Notes: generated by a model not told the origin, from the sequence alone. 64,000 nt of DNA from Oxalicibacterium solurbis (GCF_014635845.1 NZ_BMDP01000003.1:496001-560000); one strand, 5' to 3'; positions 14,900 to 24,990 are shown, counted from the stretch's first letter. A program made the numbers and translations.

Positions 14900-16522
14900 A
14901 TGCTGCGATTGACCGATGTTCAACTCCCTCTCGATCACACCGAAGACGCACTCGTCGCGGCTATCGTTGCACGTCTCGGCATCGCGCGTGGCGATCTGAT
15001 CGCGCACACGATCTTCCGCCGCGGCTACGATGCCCGCAAGAAGAGCGCGATCTCGCTGGTCTATACGCTGGATGTGGAAGTGCGCGACGAAGCGCGCGTG
15101 CTGAAAAGCGCGAAGGGCGATCGCCAGGTTTCCGTTGCTCCCGATACCGATTACAAGTTCGTCGCGCAGGCACCGGCCGAATTGGCGTCGCGGCCGGTGG
15201 TCGTCGGTTTCGGCCCCTGCGGCATCTTCGCTGCGCTGATCCTGGCGCAGATGGGTTTTCGCCCGATCATCCTTGAGCGCGGCAAGGTTGTGCGCGAACG
15301 CACGAAAGATACCTGGGGCCTGTGGCGCAAGCGTGAACTGAATCCCGAATCGAACGTGCAGTTCGGCGAAGGCGGCGCCGGTACCTTCTCCGACGGCAAG
15401 CTGTGGACGCAGGTCAAGGACCCGAAATTCTACGGCCGCAAGGTGCTGACCGAATTCGTCAAGGCCGATGCGCCGCCGGAGATCATGTACGTCAGCAAGC
15501 CGCACATCGGCACCTTCCGCCTGGTGAAGATGGTGGAGCTGATGCGTGCCGAGATCGAACGTCTGGGCGGCGAATTCCGTTTCGAAAGCAAGGTCGACGA
15601 TATCGTGCTCGACGACGGCTGCGTGGCCGGGTTGAAGCTGGCCGACGGCAGCGAACTCGTCACCGATCATGTCGTGCTGGCGATCGGCCACAGCGCGCGC
15701 GACACCTTCCGCATGCTGCACGCGCGTGGCATCTACGTCGAGGCGAAACCGTTCTCGATGGGTTTCCGTATCGAGCATCCGCAATCGCTGATCGACGCCT
15801 GCCGCTTCGGCTCCAGTGCCGGCCACCCGATTCTCGGTGCGGCCGACTACAAGCTGGTGCATCACGCCAGCAACGGCCGCGGCGTCTACAGCTTCTGCAT
15901 GTGTCCGGGCGGTACCGTGGTGGCGGCGACCTCGGAGCCGGGGCGCGTCGTCACCAACGGCATGAGCCAGTATTCGCGCAACGAGCGCAATGCGAATGCC
16001 GGCATCGTCGTCGGCATCACGCCGGACGATTATCCCGGCCATCCATTGGCTGGCATGGAATTCCAGCAGCAGTGGGAAGCGAAGGCTTTCGAGCTCGGCG
16101 GCGGTAACTACAATGCGCCGGGCCAGCTGGTCGGCGATTTCATCGCGAACAAACCGTCCACGCAATTCGGCACCGTGCAGCCGTCGTACAAGCCGGGCGT
16201 GACGCTGGGCGACCTGAATCCGTCATTGCCGTCGTACGCGATCGATGCGATCCGCGAAGCGTTGACGGCGTTCGACAGGCAGATCAAGGGTTTCTCGATG
16301 CACGATGCGGTGCTGACCGGCATCGAAACGCGCACCTCGTCGCCGATCCGCATCAAGCGCGACGACAGGACGCTGCAGAGCATCAACACGCAGGGACTGT
16401 ATCCGGCCGGCGAAGGCGCCGGTTATGCGGGCGGCATCATGTCGGCGGCGATCGATGGCATTCGGGTGGCGGAAGCCGTGGCGCTCAGCATGCTGGAAAC
16501 AGGCAAGCGCGGCGCAACCTGA
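14900..16522 (+). CDS. FAD-dependent dehydrogenase (COG2509 type)
   Basis: 540-residue protein. An N-terminal 80-residue domain with FRRGYDARKKSAISLVYTL precedes the dinucleotide-binding motif PVVVGFGPCGIFAALILAQ. Other conserved segments are ESNVQFGEGGAGTFSDGKLW, HIGTFRLVKMVELMR, and the C-terminal FAD contact GLYPAGEGAGYAGGIMSAA. The family is widespread but has no assigned substrate. The start at 14900 places the conserved N-terminus immediately after the ATG; upstream in-frame ATGs are rejected. It is convergent with corA. Confidence 0.85.
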   Translation: MLRLTDVQLPLDHTEDALVAAIVARLGIARGDLIAHTIFRRGYDARKKSAISLVYTLDVEVRDEARVLKSAKGDRQVSVAPDTDYKFVAQAPAELASRPVVVGFGPCGIFAALILAQMGFRPIILERGKVVRERTKDTWGLWRKRELNPESNVQFGEGGAGTFSDGKLWTQVKDPKFYGRKVLTEFVKADAPPEIMYVSKPHIGTFRLVKMVELMRAEIERLGGEFRFESKVDDIVLDDGCVAGLKLADGSELVTDHVVLAIGHSARDTFRMLHARGIYVEAKPFSMGFRIEHPQSLIDACRFGSSAGHPILGAADYKLVHHASNGRGVYSFCMCPGGTVVAATSEPGRVVTNGMSQYSRNERNANAGIVVGITPDDYPGHPLAGMEFQQQWEAKAFELGGGNYNAPGQLVGDFIANKPSTQFGTVQPSYKPGVTLGDLNPSLPSYAIDAIREALTAFDRQIKGFSMHDAVLTGIETRTSSPIRIKRDDRTLQSINTQGLYPAGEGAGYAGGIMSAAIDGIRVAEAVALSMLETGKRGAT

Positions 16523-16559
16523 AAAGAAGCGCCGGCCGGCCAAGAAAAATTACAGGCAA

Positions 16560-17525
16560 CTACAACCAGCCGGATCGCTTGAAGCGGTAATACAGATAGC
16601 TGCAGACGCCGCCCACCAGCACGATGGCGGCCGGATAGCCGTACTTCCAGTCCAGTTCCGGCATGAACTTGAAGTTCATGCCCCACAGTCCGAAGAAAGC
16701 GGTAGCCACCGCGAAGATGGCGGCCCAGGCGGCCAGCCGCTTGTTCACTTCGCTCTCTTCGATCGCGACCATCGACAGGTTGACCTGGATTGCCGTGGTG
16801 ATCGTGTCGCGGATCGCATCGATCAGCGTGTTGATGCGGTACAGGTGATCGCCGATGTCGCGGAAATAGTCGCGCGTGTCTTCGCAGATGGTCGGCACGC
16901 GCCCGCCGTACAGCCGGCCCACCGCATCCATCAACGGTGCGACGACGTGCTTCATCATCACTACCTCGCGCTTCAGTTCGTACAGCCGCTCGATGTTGGC
17001 GCGCTGCGAACCCTGTTCGAAGATCTTGCCCTCGATGGTTTCCAGTTCGGTTTCCAGCGTTTCGACGATGGGGAAATAGCGATCCACCACGGCATCCATC
17101 AGCGCGTAGAGGACGAAAGCGGAACCCTTGCGCAATTGATGCGGCTCCTGCTCGCAGCGCGCGCGCACGCCGAGAAAGCTGTGGCGGCTGCGGTTACGTA
17201 CCGACAGCACGTAGTTCTTGCCGACGAAGATGTCCAGTTCGCCGATGTGCAGGCCTTCGTCCGTCATCTCGGCCGTCTTGACGACGGCAAACAGCGAATC
17301 GCCGTATTCCTCGATCTTCGGCCGCTGGTGGCCGTTGCGCGCATCCTCGACGGCCAGGTCGTGCAGATTGAATTCCTTCTGCATCTGAGCCAGTTCGGCC
17401 GGATCGGCATCCATCAGTGCAACCCAGACGAAGCATTTCGGATGCAGCAGGTAGTCGCTGATCTGGTCGACCGTGATATCGGCCAGTTTTCTGCCTTCCT
17501 GATAGGCGACGCAGTTGATGAGCAT
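16560..17525 (-). CDS. corA: Magnesium/cobalt transporter CorA
   Basis: 321-residue inner-membrane pentameric channel for Mg2+ (and Co2+/Ni2+). The cytoplasmic domain occupies most of the protein, with VWVALMDADPAEL near the start and long helices (IVETLETELETIEGKIFEQ). Two TM segments lie at the C-terminus; TM1 ends with the selectivity motif GMN at 282-284, followed by a short MPELDWKYGYP loop and TM2. It ends with basic residues, as usual. No M-box leader was recognised upstream. Confidence 0.95.
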   Translation of the reverse strand: MLINCVAYQEGRKLADITVDQISDYLLHPKCFVWVALMDADPAELAQMQKEFNLHDLAVEDARNGHQRPKIEEYGDSLFAVVKTAEMTDEGLHIGELDIFVGKNYVLSVRNRSRHSFLGVRARCEQEPHQLRKGSAFVLYALMDAVVDRYFPIVETLETELETIEGKIFEQGSQRANIERLYELKREVVMMKHVVAPLMDAVGRLYGGRVPTICEDTRDYFRDIGDHLYRINTLIDAIRDTITTAIQVNLSMVAIEESEVNKRLAAWAAIFAVATAFFGLWGMNFKFMPELDWKYGYPAAIVLVGGVCSYLYYRFKRSGWL

Positions 17526-17564
17526 AGGATGTTCTCCGGCCGATGATGTTGTAATAGTGCGGCG

Positions 17565-17915
17565 TCAGGTATGCGCAAGGATGTTGACCAGCGTACCAAA
17601 AGGATCGCGAACATAGAAGCGCCGTACGCCCCACGTTTCGTCGGCCGGCCCGTATTCGATGGCGAAGCCGGCATTCTGCATGCGCGCGAGCGCTGCGTCC
17701 AGATCGTCGACTTCGATGGACAGCGCGGGCACCGGTGTGCCGTTGCCGCCTTCGGTGGCGATGCTGACCTGCAGCGGAGCAGGTTCATCGCTGCCGTAGG
17801 TGGCAATCCAGCCGTGATCCATCAGCAGATCCATGCCCAGCGCGTCTTGATAAAAACGCCGCGCCGGTTCGATATGCGTCGCGGCGATGTTATGGACGAT
17901 GCGTTTGACTTTCAT
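17565..17915 (-). CDS. VOC family protein
   Basis: 116-residue glyoxalase-fold protein. Motifs: IEPARRFYQDALGMDLLMD (about 14-32), SIEVDDLDAALARMQNAGF, and the C-terminal RRFYVRDPFGTLVNIL. GGAG lies eight bases before the ATG at 17915. It follows the peptidase gene by 13 bases, so the two are likely cotranscribed. The substrate is unknown. Confidence 0.82.
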   Translation of the reverse strand: MKVKRIVHNIAATHIEPARRFYQDALGMDLLMDHGWIATYGSDEPAPLQVSIATEGGNGTPVPALSIEVDDLDAALARMQNAGFAIEYGPADETWGVRRFYVRDPFGTLVNILAHT

Positions 17916-17928
17916 GGCTGTCGCTCCT

Positions 17929-18732
17929 TCACTTGGCGCATGCTGCACGCGTGCCGCCGCCTTTCCGGCAATGCCGGTAAGCGGTTACGTGCGCATCGAA
18001 GGCGGCGCGCGCCTGCTCGGGCGGCAATGCCGCCAGTTTTTGCGCGAGCGTGCGGCTGACCTGAAAATGCTGGTAGTCGATAGGCGCATCCCAGTCGCCT
18101 CCCCATGTTGTGAAACCATGCTGCGCGAAAAGTTCGACGACTTCTTCCGCCATGCCGGCGCGCGCGGGTTTGCCCGGCCGCGTAGCAGCGCGATTGGCGT
18201 AACGGCCACCGGCTGCCGGATGGAAGCGCGCATTGCCGTCGCCGGCTATCTCGACATAGGGGTTCTGCACCGGGTTGATGTCGATCGCCAGGCCGTAGGC
18301 ATGCAGCGAAGGCGCGCTGCCGCCGGTAATGGCGCGATCGTTGAAGGCGGACGTATTGTTGTCGCGCATCGCCGCTTCGTCATCGCCGCGGTAATGCATC
18401 ATCGCGCGTGCATGCGCCAGCGGAAAGCGCCGCTGCAGCAAGGCGTCGAAGATCGCCCGGACATGCGGCGCGGCTGCATCCAGCACGATGATTTCGCCGT
18501 CATTGTGTCGGCGGCCGTCGAAATCCACATAGGAAAAATGCACACGACGCAACCGTTCGCAGGGTGCCGGCGAATGCGCGCGCAGCACGCCGGCGGCCCG
18601 CATTGCCGTACAGCTTGCCGCATCGGGTTGGGCAATGCTTGCGGTGGTTGCATCGCCGGCCGTTGCCGGCAGAGTGGTCGACAGGCAGAAAAGCAGCAAA
18701 AGGAATCGGGGCGTAAATCGGAGCAGGAACAT
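17929..18732 (-). CDS. Extensin-like / M15 peptidase-family protein
   Basis: 267-residue exported protein. The signal peptide (FLLLLFCLSTTLPATAG) is followed by a D,D/L,D-carboxypeptidase-type M15 domain. Zinc-binding residues fit HAYGLAIDI (HxxGxAxD, about 145-153) and the later YQHFQVS. Such enzymes trim peptidoglycan peptides in the periplasm. The start at 18732 has AGAAGG seven bases upstream, better placed than the ATG at 18738. The activity is inferred from motifs only. Confidence 0.8.
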   Translation of the reverse strand: MFLLRFTPRFLLLLFCLSTTLPATAGDATTASIAQPDAASCTAMRAAGVLRAHSPAPCERLRRVHFSYVDFDGRRHNDGEIIVLDAAAPHVRAIFDALLQRRFPLAHARAMMHYRGDDEAAMRDNNTSAFNDRAITGGSAPSLHAYGLAIDINPVQNPYVEIAGDGNARFHPAAGGRYANRAATRPGKPARAGMAEEVVELFAQHGFTTWGGDWDAPIDYQHFQVSRTLAQKLAALPPEQARAAFDAHVTAYRHCRKGGGTRAACAK

Positions 18733-18857
18733 GGACATGCCTTCTTGCGTGGCTGGAGAACGTGATGATATTGCCGCAGCACCATACACCATATCAATCC
18801 TGGCGCGCGAGCGGTGCAGCGTAGAATGGCGGTTTCACATCCTGCCGGTTTCACCCG

Positions 18858-20342
18858 ATGACCATCCTGCTGTCCACGCTGAATGCCCGCTACACGCACG
18901 CCTCGCTCGGTTTGCGTTATCTGCTGGCGAACATGGGCGAATTGCAGGCGCAGACGAAAATCCACGAATTCGTCATCGGCACGCGTGCGGTCGACATCGT
19001 CGAGCGTGTGCTGGAACATCAGCCGCGCATCGTCGGTTTCGGCGTCTATATCTGGAACGTCGAGGAAACGGTCAAGGTCGTTGCCCTGCTCAAGCGTGTT
19101 GCGCCGAATGTGACGATCGTGCTGGGCGGGCCGGAAGTGTCGTACGAAACCGAAGGCCAGGAAATCGTGCGCCTGGCCGATTACACGGTCACCGGCTGGG
19201 GCGATGTGACGTTTCCGCAGTTGTGCCGGAATATCCTGCACGGGCCGAAGCCGCTGATGAAGATACACGCCGGCGTGCAGCCTCCGCTGGAAGACATCGC
19301 CTTGCCGTACGCGCTGTACAGCGACGAAGACATCGCGCATCGCACGCTGTACGTCGAAGCGTCGCGCGGCTGCCCATTCAAATGCGAATTCTGTTTGTCG
19401 TCGCTGGACAAGACGGCATGGCCATTCGATCTCGACCGTTTTCTGGGCGAACTGGAAACGCTGCATGCGCGCGGTGCGCGGCTGTTCAAGTTCGTCGACC
19501 GTACGTTCAACCTGAACGTGAAGACCAGCCTGAAGATCATGCAGTTCTTTCTCGACAAGCTGGCCGCGCATCCAGACGATCCGGTCTATGCGCACTTCGA
19601 AGTGGTGCCCGATCATCTGCCCGATGCGCTGAAGGACAGCATCAAACAATTTCCGCCCGGTACGCTGCAATTCGAGATCGGCATCCAGAGCTTCAATCCC
19701 GACGTGCAGGCGCTGGTCAGCCGCAAGCAGAACAACGACAAGGCCGCGGACAACATCCGCTGGCTGCATGAACATTCGCATGCGCATCTGCACGTCGATT
19801 TGATTGCCGGTCTGCCGGGCGAGGACATTGCAAGCTTTGCGCGCGGTTTCGACCGGCTGGTGGAACTGGGGCCGCATGAAATCCAGTTCGGCATCCTGAA
19901 GCGGCTGCGCGGCACCCCGATCATCCGCCATACCGAAGCGTACGGCCTGGTGTTCGATCCGCATCCGCCGTATGCGATCCTGTCGACCGACCGCATCACC
20001 TTTGCCGAGATGCAGGAACTGGTGCGTTTCGCGCGCTATTGGGATCTGGTCGCCAACTCAGGTCGCTTTGCGCATACGCTGCCGCTGATTCTCGGCGCGA
20101 CGCCGTTCGCCCGTTTCATGCGCCTGTCGCAATGGCTGTTCGCGCGTACCGACGCCACGCATCGCATCGCGCTGGAGAAATTGGCCGCGCTGGTGGCGCA
20201 GTGGCTGGCAGAAGAGGGAATGGATGCGGAAGCTGCTGCCGCGGTCGTTCGCAGCGATTATGCGGGGCAGGCGAACCTGAAGAAGGCGCCGGTACAGAAG
20301 CAAGCATTGCCGCAGCGGCAGGCGCGGCACATGGCGGCGTAG
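18858..20342 (+). CDS. B12-binding domain radical SAM protein (DUF4080)
   Basis: 494-residue protein. The N-terminal cobalamin-binding-like Rossmann domain (about 1-140) contains RIVGFGVYIWNVEET and VLGGPEVSYE. The radical SAM domain has the 4Fe-4S ligands Cys172, Cys176 and Cys179 (CPFKCEFC). The C-terminal part (about 370-470) matches the DUF4080 extension. Such enzymes carry out radical methylations or tRNA modifications; the substrate is not known. The gene stands alone between divergent and convergent neighbours. Confidence 0.88.
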   Translation: MTILLSTLNARYTHASLGLRYLLANMGELQAQTKIHEFVIGTRAVDIVERVLEHQPRIVGFGVYIWNVEETVKVVALLKRVAPNVTIVLGGPEVSYETEGQEIVRLADYTVTGWGDVTFPQLCRNILHGPKPLMKIHAGVQPPLEDIALPYALYSDEDIAHRTLYVEASRGCPFKCEFCLSSLDKTAWPFDLDRFLGELETLHARGARLFKFVDRTFNLNVKTSLKIMQFFLDKLAAHPDDPVYAHFEVVPDHLPDALKDSIKQFPPGTLQFEIGIQSFNPDVQALVSRKQNNDKAADNIRWLHEHSHAHLHVDLIAGLPGEDIASFARGFDRLVELGPHEIQFGILKRLRGTPIIRHTEAYGLVFDPHPPYAILSTDRITFAEMQELVRFARYWDLVANSGRFAHTLPLILGATPFARFMRLSQWLFARTDATHRIALEKLAALVAQWLAEEGMDAEAAAAVVRSDYAGQANLKKAPVQKQALPQRQARHMAA

Positions 20343-20389
20343 CCGGCCACGAGCAGGCGGGTGTATTGGGAAATATGGATGTGATGTAA

Positions 20390-20605
20390 TCAGGCGGCTT
20401 GCCGGCGCCATGCCTCGATCAGCTGACGGCAGGTCGATGGCGCGGATTCCAGCGGCACCGCCTTGCTGCCGTGGAAAATCATCAGCGCATACAGTTCGGC
20501 CAGATTGTCGACTTCCGGCGACAGCGCGCGTTCTTCGCCGGTGGACGGGCGTGCGGTGCGCCAGTAATTGATCGCGTCTTCGAGTTCGGGCAGCGTAATA
20601 TCCAT
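20390..20605 (-). CDS. DUF3717 domain protein
   Basis: 71-residue soluble protein beginning MDITLPELEDAINYWRT and continuing LSPEVDNLAELYALMIF. This matches the small Burkholderiales DUF3717 family of unknown function. It is largely helical, with no signal peptide. It is convergent with the radical SAM gene, 48 bases away. Confidence 0.78.
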   Translation of the reverse strand: MDITLPELEDAINYWRTARPSTGEERALSPEVDNLAELYALMIFHGSKAVPLESAPSTCRQLIEAWRRQAA

Positions 20606-20706
20606 CGGGCCATTGTACGCGGCGCGACTGGCAGGGTAAAACCGGTGACGATATGTTGCCGGGAAGAATAAAGAAGTAAAGAAGGCAAACGGGAAGGGGA
20701 AGAAAA

Positions 20707-21000
20707 ATGCTTGTCGGATTGGTTATCGTCGGCGCCATCATGTGGCTGGCGGTCTACGGCATCGCCGTATTGATTGCAGCGCATCAGGTCGCAAAGCCGG
20801 CAGTCGGCAAGCGTCTGACGGCTGCGGTATTTGCCGGCAAGGCCGCGCCTTATCTGATTGCGTTGCTGTTCAACGCCGTGATGGCGGTGCGTTACCAGAC
20901 CGGCGCCGCCATGTTGGTGACCGGAACGATTGCCTCTTTCGCATTGACGTGGATCATCGTGGCGGTAGCAAGAAGGCAACTGCACGGAAAAGATCGTTAG
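20707..21000 (+). CDS. Small hypothetical membrane protein
   Basis: 97 residues with three hydrophobic segments (about 2-25, 46-63 and 70-89) and a positively charged C-terminus (ARRQLHGKDR). A purine-rich AAGGGGAAG precedes the ATG. I do not recognise a family. Codon use resembles its neighbours, so the gene is probably real. Confidence 0.65.
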   Translation: MLVGLVIVGAIMWLAVYGIAVLIAAHQVAKPAVGKRLTAAVFAGKAAPYLIALLFNAVMAVRYQTGAAMLVTGTIASFALTWIIVAVARRQLHGKDR

Positions 21001-21142
21001 CATTTGAAACAATCGCACACAATCGCGCGTCGTCCGCGAATAGTCGTGAATTCATGCGCGGTTTGCATGTCATAATTTTTCGGGCATGCCATCCGGCATG
21101 TTTTTGTCGTCGTAGCATTCTGCAATCAGGAGCCGAGTTTCC

Positions 21143-21712
21143 ATGCGTCGCAGCCGGTTTTTCAAGCATATGCCGACGTCGCAGAGCATCCAGGAAAACC
21201 GCTTCCTGAAACCGTTCAGCGGCTATCTGCATCACCATTTTCTCTGGCAGTTCAATCGCCGCGGCGTAGCGGGCGGCCTGGCCGTCGGGCTGTTCGTCGG
21301 CATCCTGATTCCGTTTGCGCAAATCCTGTTCGGCGCAATCGGCGCGCTGCTGGTGCGCGTCAATCTGCCGGTTGCCGCATTTGCGACCTTCGCCACCAAT
21401 CCGTTCACGGTGCCGCCGCTGTATTACGCCGCCTATCGGCTCGGTCACATGATGATCGGCGACGATGACGAACAGCCGGGGGCGCTGAACCCCGGCATGA
21501 TCGACAAGGTCGCCAATCAGCAGGCCGAGGTCGGCAGCTGGTTTTCCAACATGATCGACTGGGTGCAAAGCGTCGGCCCGCAACTGATGGCCGGCCTCGC
21601 CGTGATCGCAGTGGCCGCGGCACTTGCCGGATATGTGCTGGTCAACGTCATCTGGCACCTTCAGGCGCGCTTGCGCTGGCGCAAACGCCAGCAGCGCCGG
21701 GCAACGCATTGA
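21143..21712 (+). CDS. DUF2062 domain-containing membrane protein
   Basis: 189 residues. The N-terminus has basic residues and FLKPFSGYLHHHFLWQFNRR, then a glycine-rich hydrophobic segment GVAGGLAVGLFVGILIPFAQ (about 45-64), the conserved FATNPFTVPPLYYAAYRLG and a C-terminal TM helix. This is the DUF2062 pattern, found in envelope proteins of unknown function. It nearly overlaps the next gene, suggesting an operon. Confidence 0.85.
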   Translation: MRRSRFFKHMPTSQSIQENRFLKPFSGYLHHHFLWQFNRRGVAGGLAVGLFVGILIPFAQILFGAIGALLVRVNLPVAAFATFATNPFTVPPLYYAAYRLGHMMIGDDDEQPGALNPGMIDKVANQQAEVGSWFSNMIDWVQSVGPQLMAGLAVIAVAAALAGYVLVNVIWHLQARLRWRKRQQRRATH

Positions 21713-21713
21713 C

Positions 21714-22121
21714 ATGCACGTTTTTACTTACGGTTCGCTGATGTTCCCGGCGGTCTGGCGGCGTGTCGTGCGCGGCAGCCATCGTGCGCTGCCGGCCGTG
21801 CTCGAAGGGTATGCACGCCATGCGGTGCGCGGTGAGCTCTATCCCGGTGTGGTGCATCGTCCGGGCGCATCGGTGGAAGGCGTGTTGTATCTGGACGTAA
21901 GCGAGGCCGAGCTTGCGGTGCTGGATGATTTCGAAGGCAGTGAATACCGGCGCGAAAGCGTGATGGTACGAACGGCAGCCGACATGCAGATGGTGGCTGC
22001 CGACACTTATCTGTTTTTGGCAGGTCATCGCCTGTCCGGCGAAGCGTGGGAGCGGCAGCATTTCCGCATGACGCATTTCATCGCAGCCCATTGCGGGGGC
22101 ACAGGCGAAACGCCTGCCTGA
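21714..22121 (+). CDS. Gamma-glutamylcyclotransferase (AIG2-like) family protein
   Basis: 135 residues. The substrate-binding motif YGSLMFP near the N-terminus (residues 5-11), PGVVHRPGASVEGVLYLDV and LAVLDDFEGSEYRRESV are the family's conserved blocks; the Glu in DDFEG is the expected catalytic acid. Members release 5-oxoproline from gamma-glutamyl compounds, though many are untested. The ATG lies one base after the upstream stop codon, so translation is likely coupled. Confidence 0.87.
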   Translation: MHVFTYGSLMFPAVWRRVVRGSHRALPAVLEGYARHAVRGELYPGVVHRPGASVEGVLYLDVSEAELAVLDDFEGSEYRRESVMVRTAADMQMVAADTYLFLAGHRLSGEAWERQHFRMTHFIAAHCGGTGETPA

Positions 22122-22132
22122 CGTCTAAATAA

Positions 22133-22163
22133 AACGAAGGCCGGGCAATGCCCGGCCTTCGTT
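22133..22163. terminator. Bidirectional intrinsic terminator
   Basis: 14-bp stem aacgaaggccgggc / gcccggccttcgtt with a 3-base loop between the convergent cyclotransferase and terC genes. There is an A-rich stretch on one side and pyrimidine-rich sequence on the other, so it can end transcripts from both directions. Confidence 0.88.
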
Positions 22164-22179
22164 CCTTCCCCGTTCTACC

Positions 22180-22941
22180 TTACTTTTTCTCGTGTTTTGT
22201 ATCGGCGTATGGCGTGTGCAAATGCACCGGCCGCGCCGTCTTCGCACGCATGCGGATATTGATCAGTTCCACCACCAGCGCGAAGCCCATCGCTGTGTAG
22301 ATATAGCCTTTCGGAATGTGATGACCGAAGCCGTCGGCGATCAGTACTACGCCGATTGCGACCAGGAAGGCCAGCGCCAGGATCTTGATCGTCGGATGGT
22401 TGGAGACGAAGCGGCCGATCGGGTTGGCAAACATCATCATCATGCCGACCGACAGGATGACGGCCGCCACCATGATTTCGATGTGATCGACCATGCCGAC
22501 TGCGGTGATGATGGAATCCAGCGAAAACACCATGTCGATCACCATGATCTGCAGGATCACGGCGGTGAAAGTCGCTTTCACCGCGCTCGACGTATGGCCT
22601 TCCTCGCCTTCCAGCGACTGATGGATTTCGGCCGTGCTCTTCCAGATCAGGAACAGGCCGCCGGCGATCAGGATCAGGTCGCGTCCGGAAAAGTCCTGGC
22701 CGAGAATGGTGAACAGCGGCTCGACCAGTCCGACCAGCCACGCCAATACCATCAGCAAGCCGATGCGCATGAACATTGCGATGAACAGGCCCAGCTTGCG
22801 CGCAAATTCGCGCCGCTCCTCAGGCAGCTTGTCCACCAGGATGGAAATGAAAATGATGTTGTCGATGCCGAGCACCAGTTCCAGGGCGGTCAGGGTGATC
22901 AGCGCCATCCAGGCATGCGGGTCGGTCAAGAGTTCGAGCAT
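22180..22941 (-). CDS. TerC family integral membrane protein
   Basis: 253-residue protein with about seven TM segments. The TerC hallmark LELVLGIDNIIFISILVDKL appears near the N-terminus (about 18-37) and a second acidic motif VIDMVFSLDSIITAVGMVDH in the middle; the intramembrane Asp residues probably bind Mn2+ or other metals. TerC proteins are linked to tellurite resistance and manganese export. The C-terminus is short and His/Lys-rich. GGAGA lies close to the ATG at 22941. Confidence 0.92.
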   Translation of the reverse strand: MLELLTDPHAWMALITLTALELVLGIDNIIFISILVDKLPEERREFARKLGLFIAMFMRIGLLMVLAWLVGLVEPLFTILGQDFSGRDLILIAGGLFLIWKSTAEIHQSLEGEEGHTSSAVKATFTAVILQIMVIDMVFSLDSIITAVGMVDHIEIMVAAVILSVGMMMMFANPIGRFVSNHPTIKILALAFLVAIGVVLIADGFGHHIPKGYIYTAMGFALVVELINIRMRAKTARPVHLHTPYADTKHEKK

Positions 22942-23241
22942 GGCAGTCTCCGTTGTATTCGCGATGAGGACGAGGCGTTCATCGGCGCAGCGTCGGACTC
23001 GCGATGTTGTAGTGGTTAAAACCGACGGCGGCCATGCATGAGGCGGCATGGTAAATGAACATTAGCAGCTTAAACCGATTGCGCCAATGCCGCGTTTGAT
23101 TTCTGTTAAGACCGACGACGAGAATAGGGCAGATGCGCTGGCGCTCATGCTGTCGATGCCCTCTCAACGCCCCCTCAACGGTATAATGCCGGCTACCGAT
23201 TTCACTCCTTTTGATCCGCGCCGTTGCGGCGCGCACATCCC
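22942..23241. other. Divergent intergenic region between terC and argS
   Basis: 300 bases without a gene. A perfect TATAAT at 23182-23187 (plus strand) is the likely argS -10; no good -35 is visible 17 bases upstream. Otherwise I see no hairpin or riboswitch pattern. Confidence 0.5.
23182..23187 (+). promoter_or_regulatory. Candidate argS -10 element
   Basis: Perfect TATAAT, about 55 bases ahead of the argS start. No convincing -35 was found, so this is only a partial promoter. Confidence 0.4.
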
Positions 23242-24978
23242 ATGCTTGCAGCGCAAAGACAACGCATCACCGAATTCTTTCAGGCAGCCGTCGCCCCCCT
23301 GGTGGCCGGCACCGAACTTTCTCCGAATATCGTGCTGGAACGTCCGCGCGATCCGTCGCATGGCGATGTCGCCTGCAACCTGGCGATGCAGATCGCCAAG
23401 CCGCTGAAGAAAAATCCGCGCGAAGTTGCGCAGGCGCTGGTCGATGCGCTGCTGGCGAATCCGGCAGCGAAGGAACTGGTTGCTTCGGCCGAGATCGCCG
23501 GCCCCGGCTTCATCAACCTGCGCCTGACCGACGCATCGCGCCAGGCCGTCGTGAAGACGGTGCTGGAGCAGGGCGCGGCCTACGGCCAAAGCGACGCCGG
23601 CGGCAACGAGCCGGTCATCATCGAATTCGTGTCGGCCAATCCGACCGGTCCGCTGCACGTCGGCCACGGCCGCCAGGGCGCGCTGGGCGACGCATTGTCG
23701 TCGCTATACCAGTCGCAGGGCTACGCGGTCACGCGCGAGTTCTATTACAACGACGCCGGCGTGCAGATCGCCACGCTGGCGACATCGGTGCAGGCGCGCG
23801 CACGCGGCCTGAAGCCGGGCGTGGACGGCTGGCCCGAATCGGCCTACAACGGCGACTACATCCAGGATATCGCCGACGATTTCCTCGCCAGGAAGACCGT
23901 TGCCGCCAGCGACGGCGAACCGGTCACCGGCAGCGGCAACGTCGACGATATCGAATCGATCCGCGCTTTCGCCGTCGCCTACCTGCGCCGCGAACAGGAT
24001 CTGGACCTGCAAGCCTTCGGCGTCAAATTCGACAATTACTTCCTCGAATCGTCGCTGTACAAGGACGGCAAGGTGCTTTCCACCGTCGATGCGCTGGTCA
24101 AGGCCGGCAAGACCTACGAACAGGAAGGCGCGCTGTGGCTGCGCACCACCGACTATCGCGACGACAAGGATCGCGTGATGAAGAAGTCGGACGGCACGTT
24201 CACTTACTTTGTGCCGGACGTTGCCTATCACACGGTCAAGTGGCAGCGCGGCTTCAAGAAAGCGATCAACGTGCAGGGCAGCGACCATCACGGCACCATC
24301 GCGCGCGTGCGCGCCGGTCTGCAGGCGCTGAACATCGGCATCCCGGAAGGCTATCCGGATTACGTGCTGCACAAGATGGTCACCGTGATGAAGAACGGCG
24401 AGGAAGTGAAGATTTCCAAGCGCGCCGGCTCCTATGTGACGTTGCGCGATCTGATCGAATGGTCGACCGGTGAAACCCCGGAAGGGCAAGAACGCGATGT
24501 GACGCGTGGCCGCGACGCGGTGCGTTTTTTCCTGATTTCGCGCAAGGCCGATACCCAGTTCGTATTCGACGTCGATCTGGCGCTGGCGCAATCCGATGAA
24601 AATCCGGTGTACTACGTACAGTACGCGCATGCACGCATCTGCTCGGTGCTGAATCAGGCACAGATGAACATCGATGAAACTGCGTTGTCCAATCTCGATC
24701 TGTCGTTGCTGACGTCGCCGCGCGAAGCCGCATTGCTGGCCAAGCTGGCCGAATATCCGGAGATGCTGCAAAAGGCGCTGGAGGAGCTCGGCCCGCACCA
24801 TGTGGCGTTCTATCTGCGCGATCTGGCAGGCGAACTGCACAGCTACTACAATGCGGAACGCGTGCTGGTCGACGATGAAGCATTGAAGATGGCGCGCATT
24901 GCACTGCTGGTCGCCACGCGCCAGGTGCTGCGCAACGGTCTGGCCCTGATCGGCGTGTCATCGCCGGTCCGCATGTAA
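23242..24978 (+). CDS. argS: Arginyl-tRNA synthetase
   Basis: 578-residue class I aminoacyl-tRNA synthetase charging tRNA-Arg. The N-terminal Add1 domain recognises the tRNA D-loop; the HIGH signature is [10 protein letters not shown] at about 135-143. The KMSKS region appears as [13 protein letters not shown]. The C-terminal DALR anticodon-binding domain is seen in [19 protein letters not shown] and [17 protein letters not shown]. The start at 23242 fits the family's length. The SPOR protein gene follows after 12 bases. Confidence 0.97.
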   Translation: MLAAQRQRITEFFQAAVAPLVAGTELSPNIVLERPRDPSHGDVACNLAMQIAKPLKKNPREVAQALVDALLANPAAKELVASAEIAGPGFINLRLTDASRQAVVKTVLEQGAAYGQSDAGGNEPVIIEFVSANPTGPLHVGHGRQGALGDALSSLYQSQGYAVTREFYYNDAGVQIATLATSVQARARGLKPGVDGWPESAYNGDYIQDIADDFLARKTVAASDGEPVTGSGNVDDIESIRAFAVAYLRREQDLDLQAFGVKFDNYFLESSLYKDGKVLSTVDALVKAGKTYEQEGALWLRTTDYRDDKDRVMKKSDGTFTYFVPDVAYHTVKWQRGFKKAINVQGSDHHGTIARVRAGLQALNIGIPEGYPDYVLHKMVTVMKNGEEVKISKRAGSYVTLRDLIEWSTGETPEGQERDVTRGRDAVRFFLISRKADTQFVFDVDLALAQSDENPVYYVQYAHARICSVLNQAQMNIDETALSNLDLSLLTSPREAALLAKLAEYPEMLQKALEELGPHHVAFYLRDLAGELHSYYNAERVLVDDEALKMARIALLVATRQVLRNGLALIGVSSPVRM

Positions 24979-24990
24979 CAGGAAATATTC

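Noticed and set aside
18399-19964. 521-codon minus-strand open frame
   Set aside because: It is antisense to the radical SAM gene and overlaps the peptidase gene; no motif or ribosome site.
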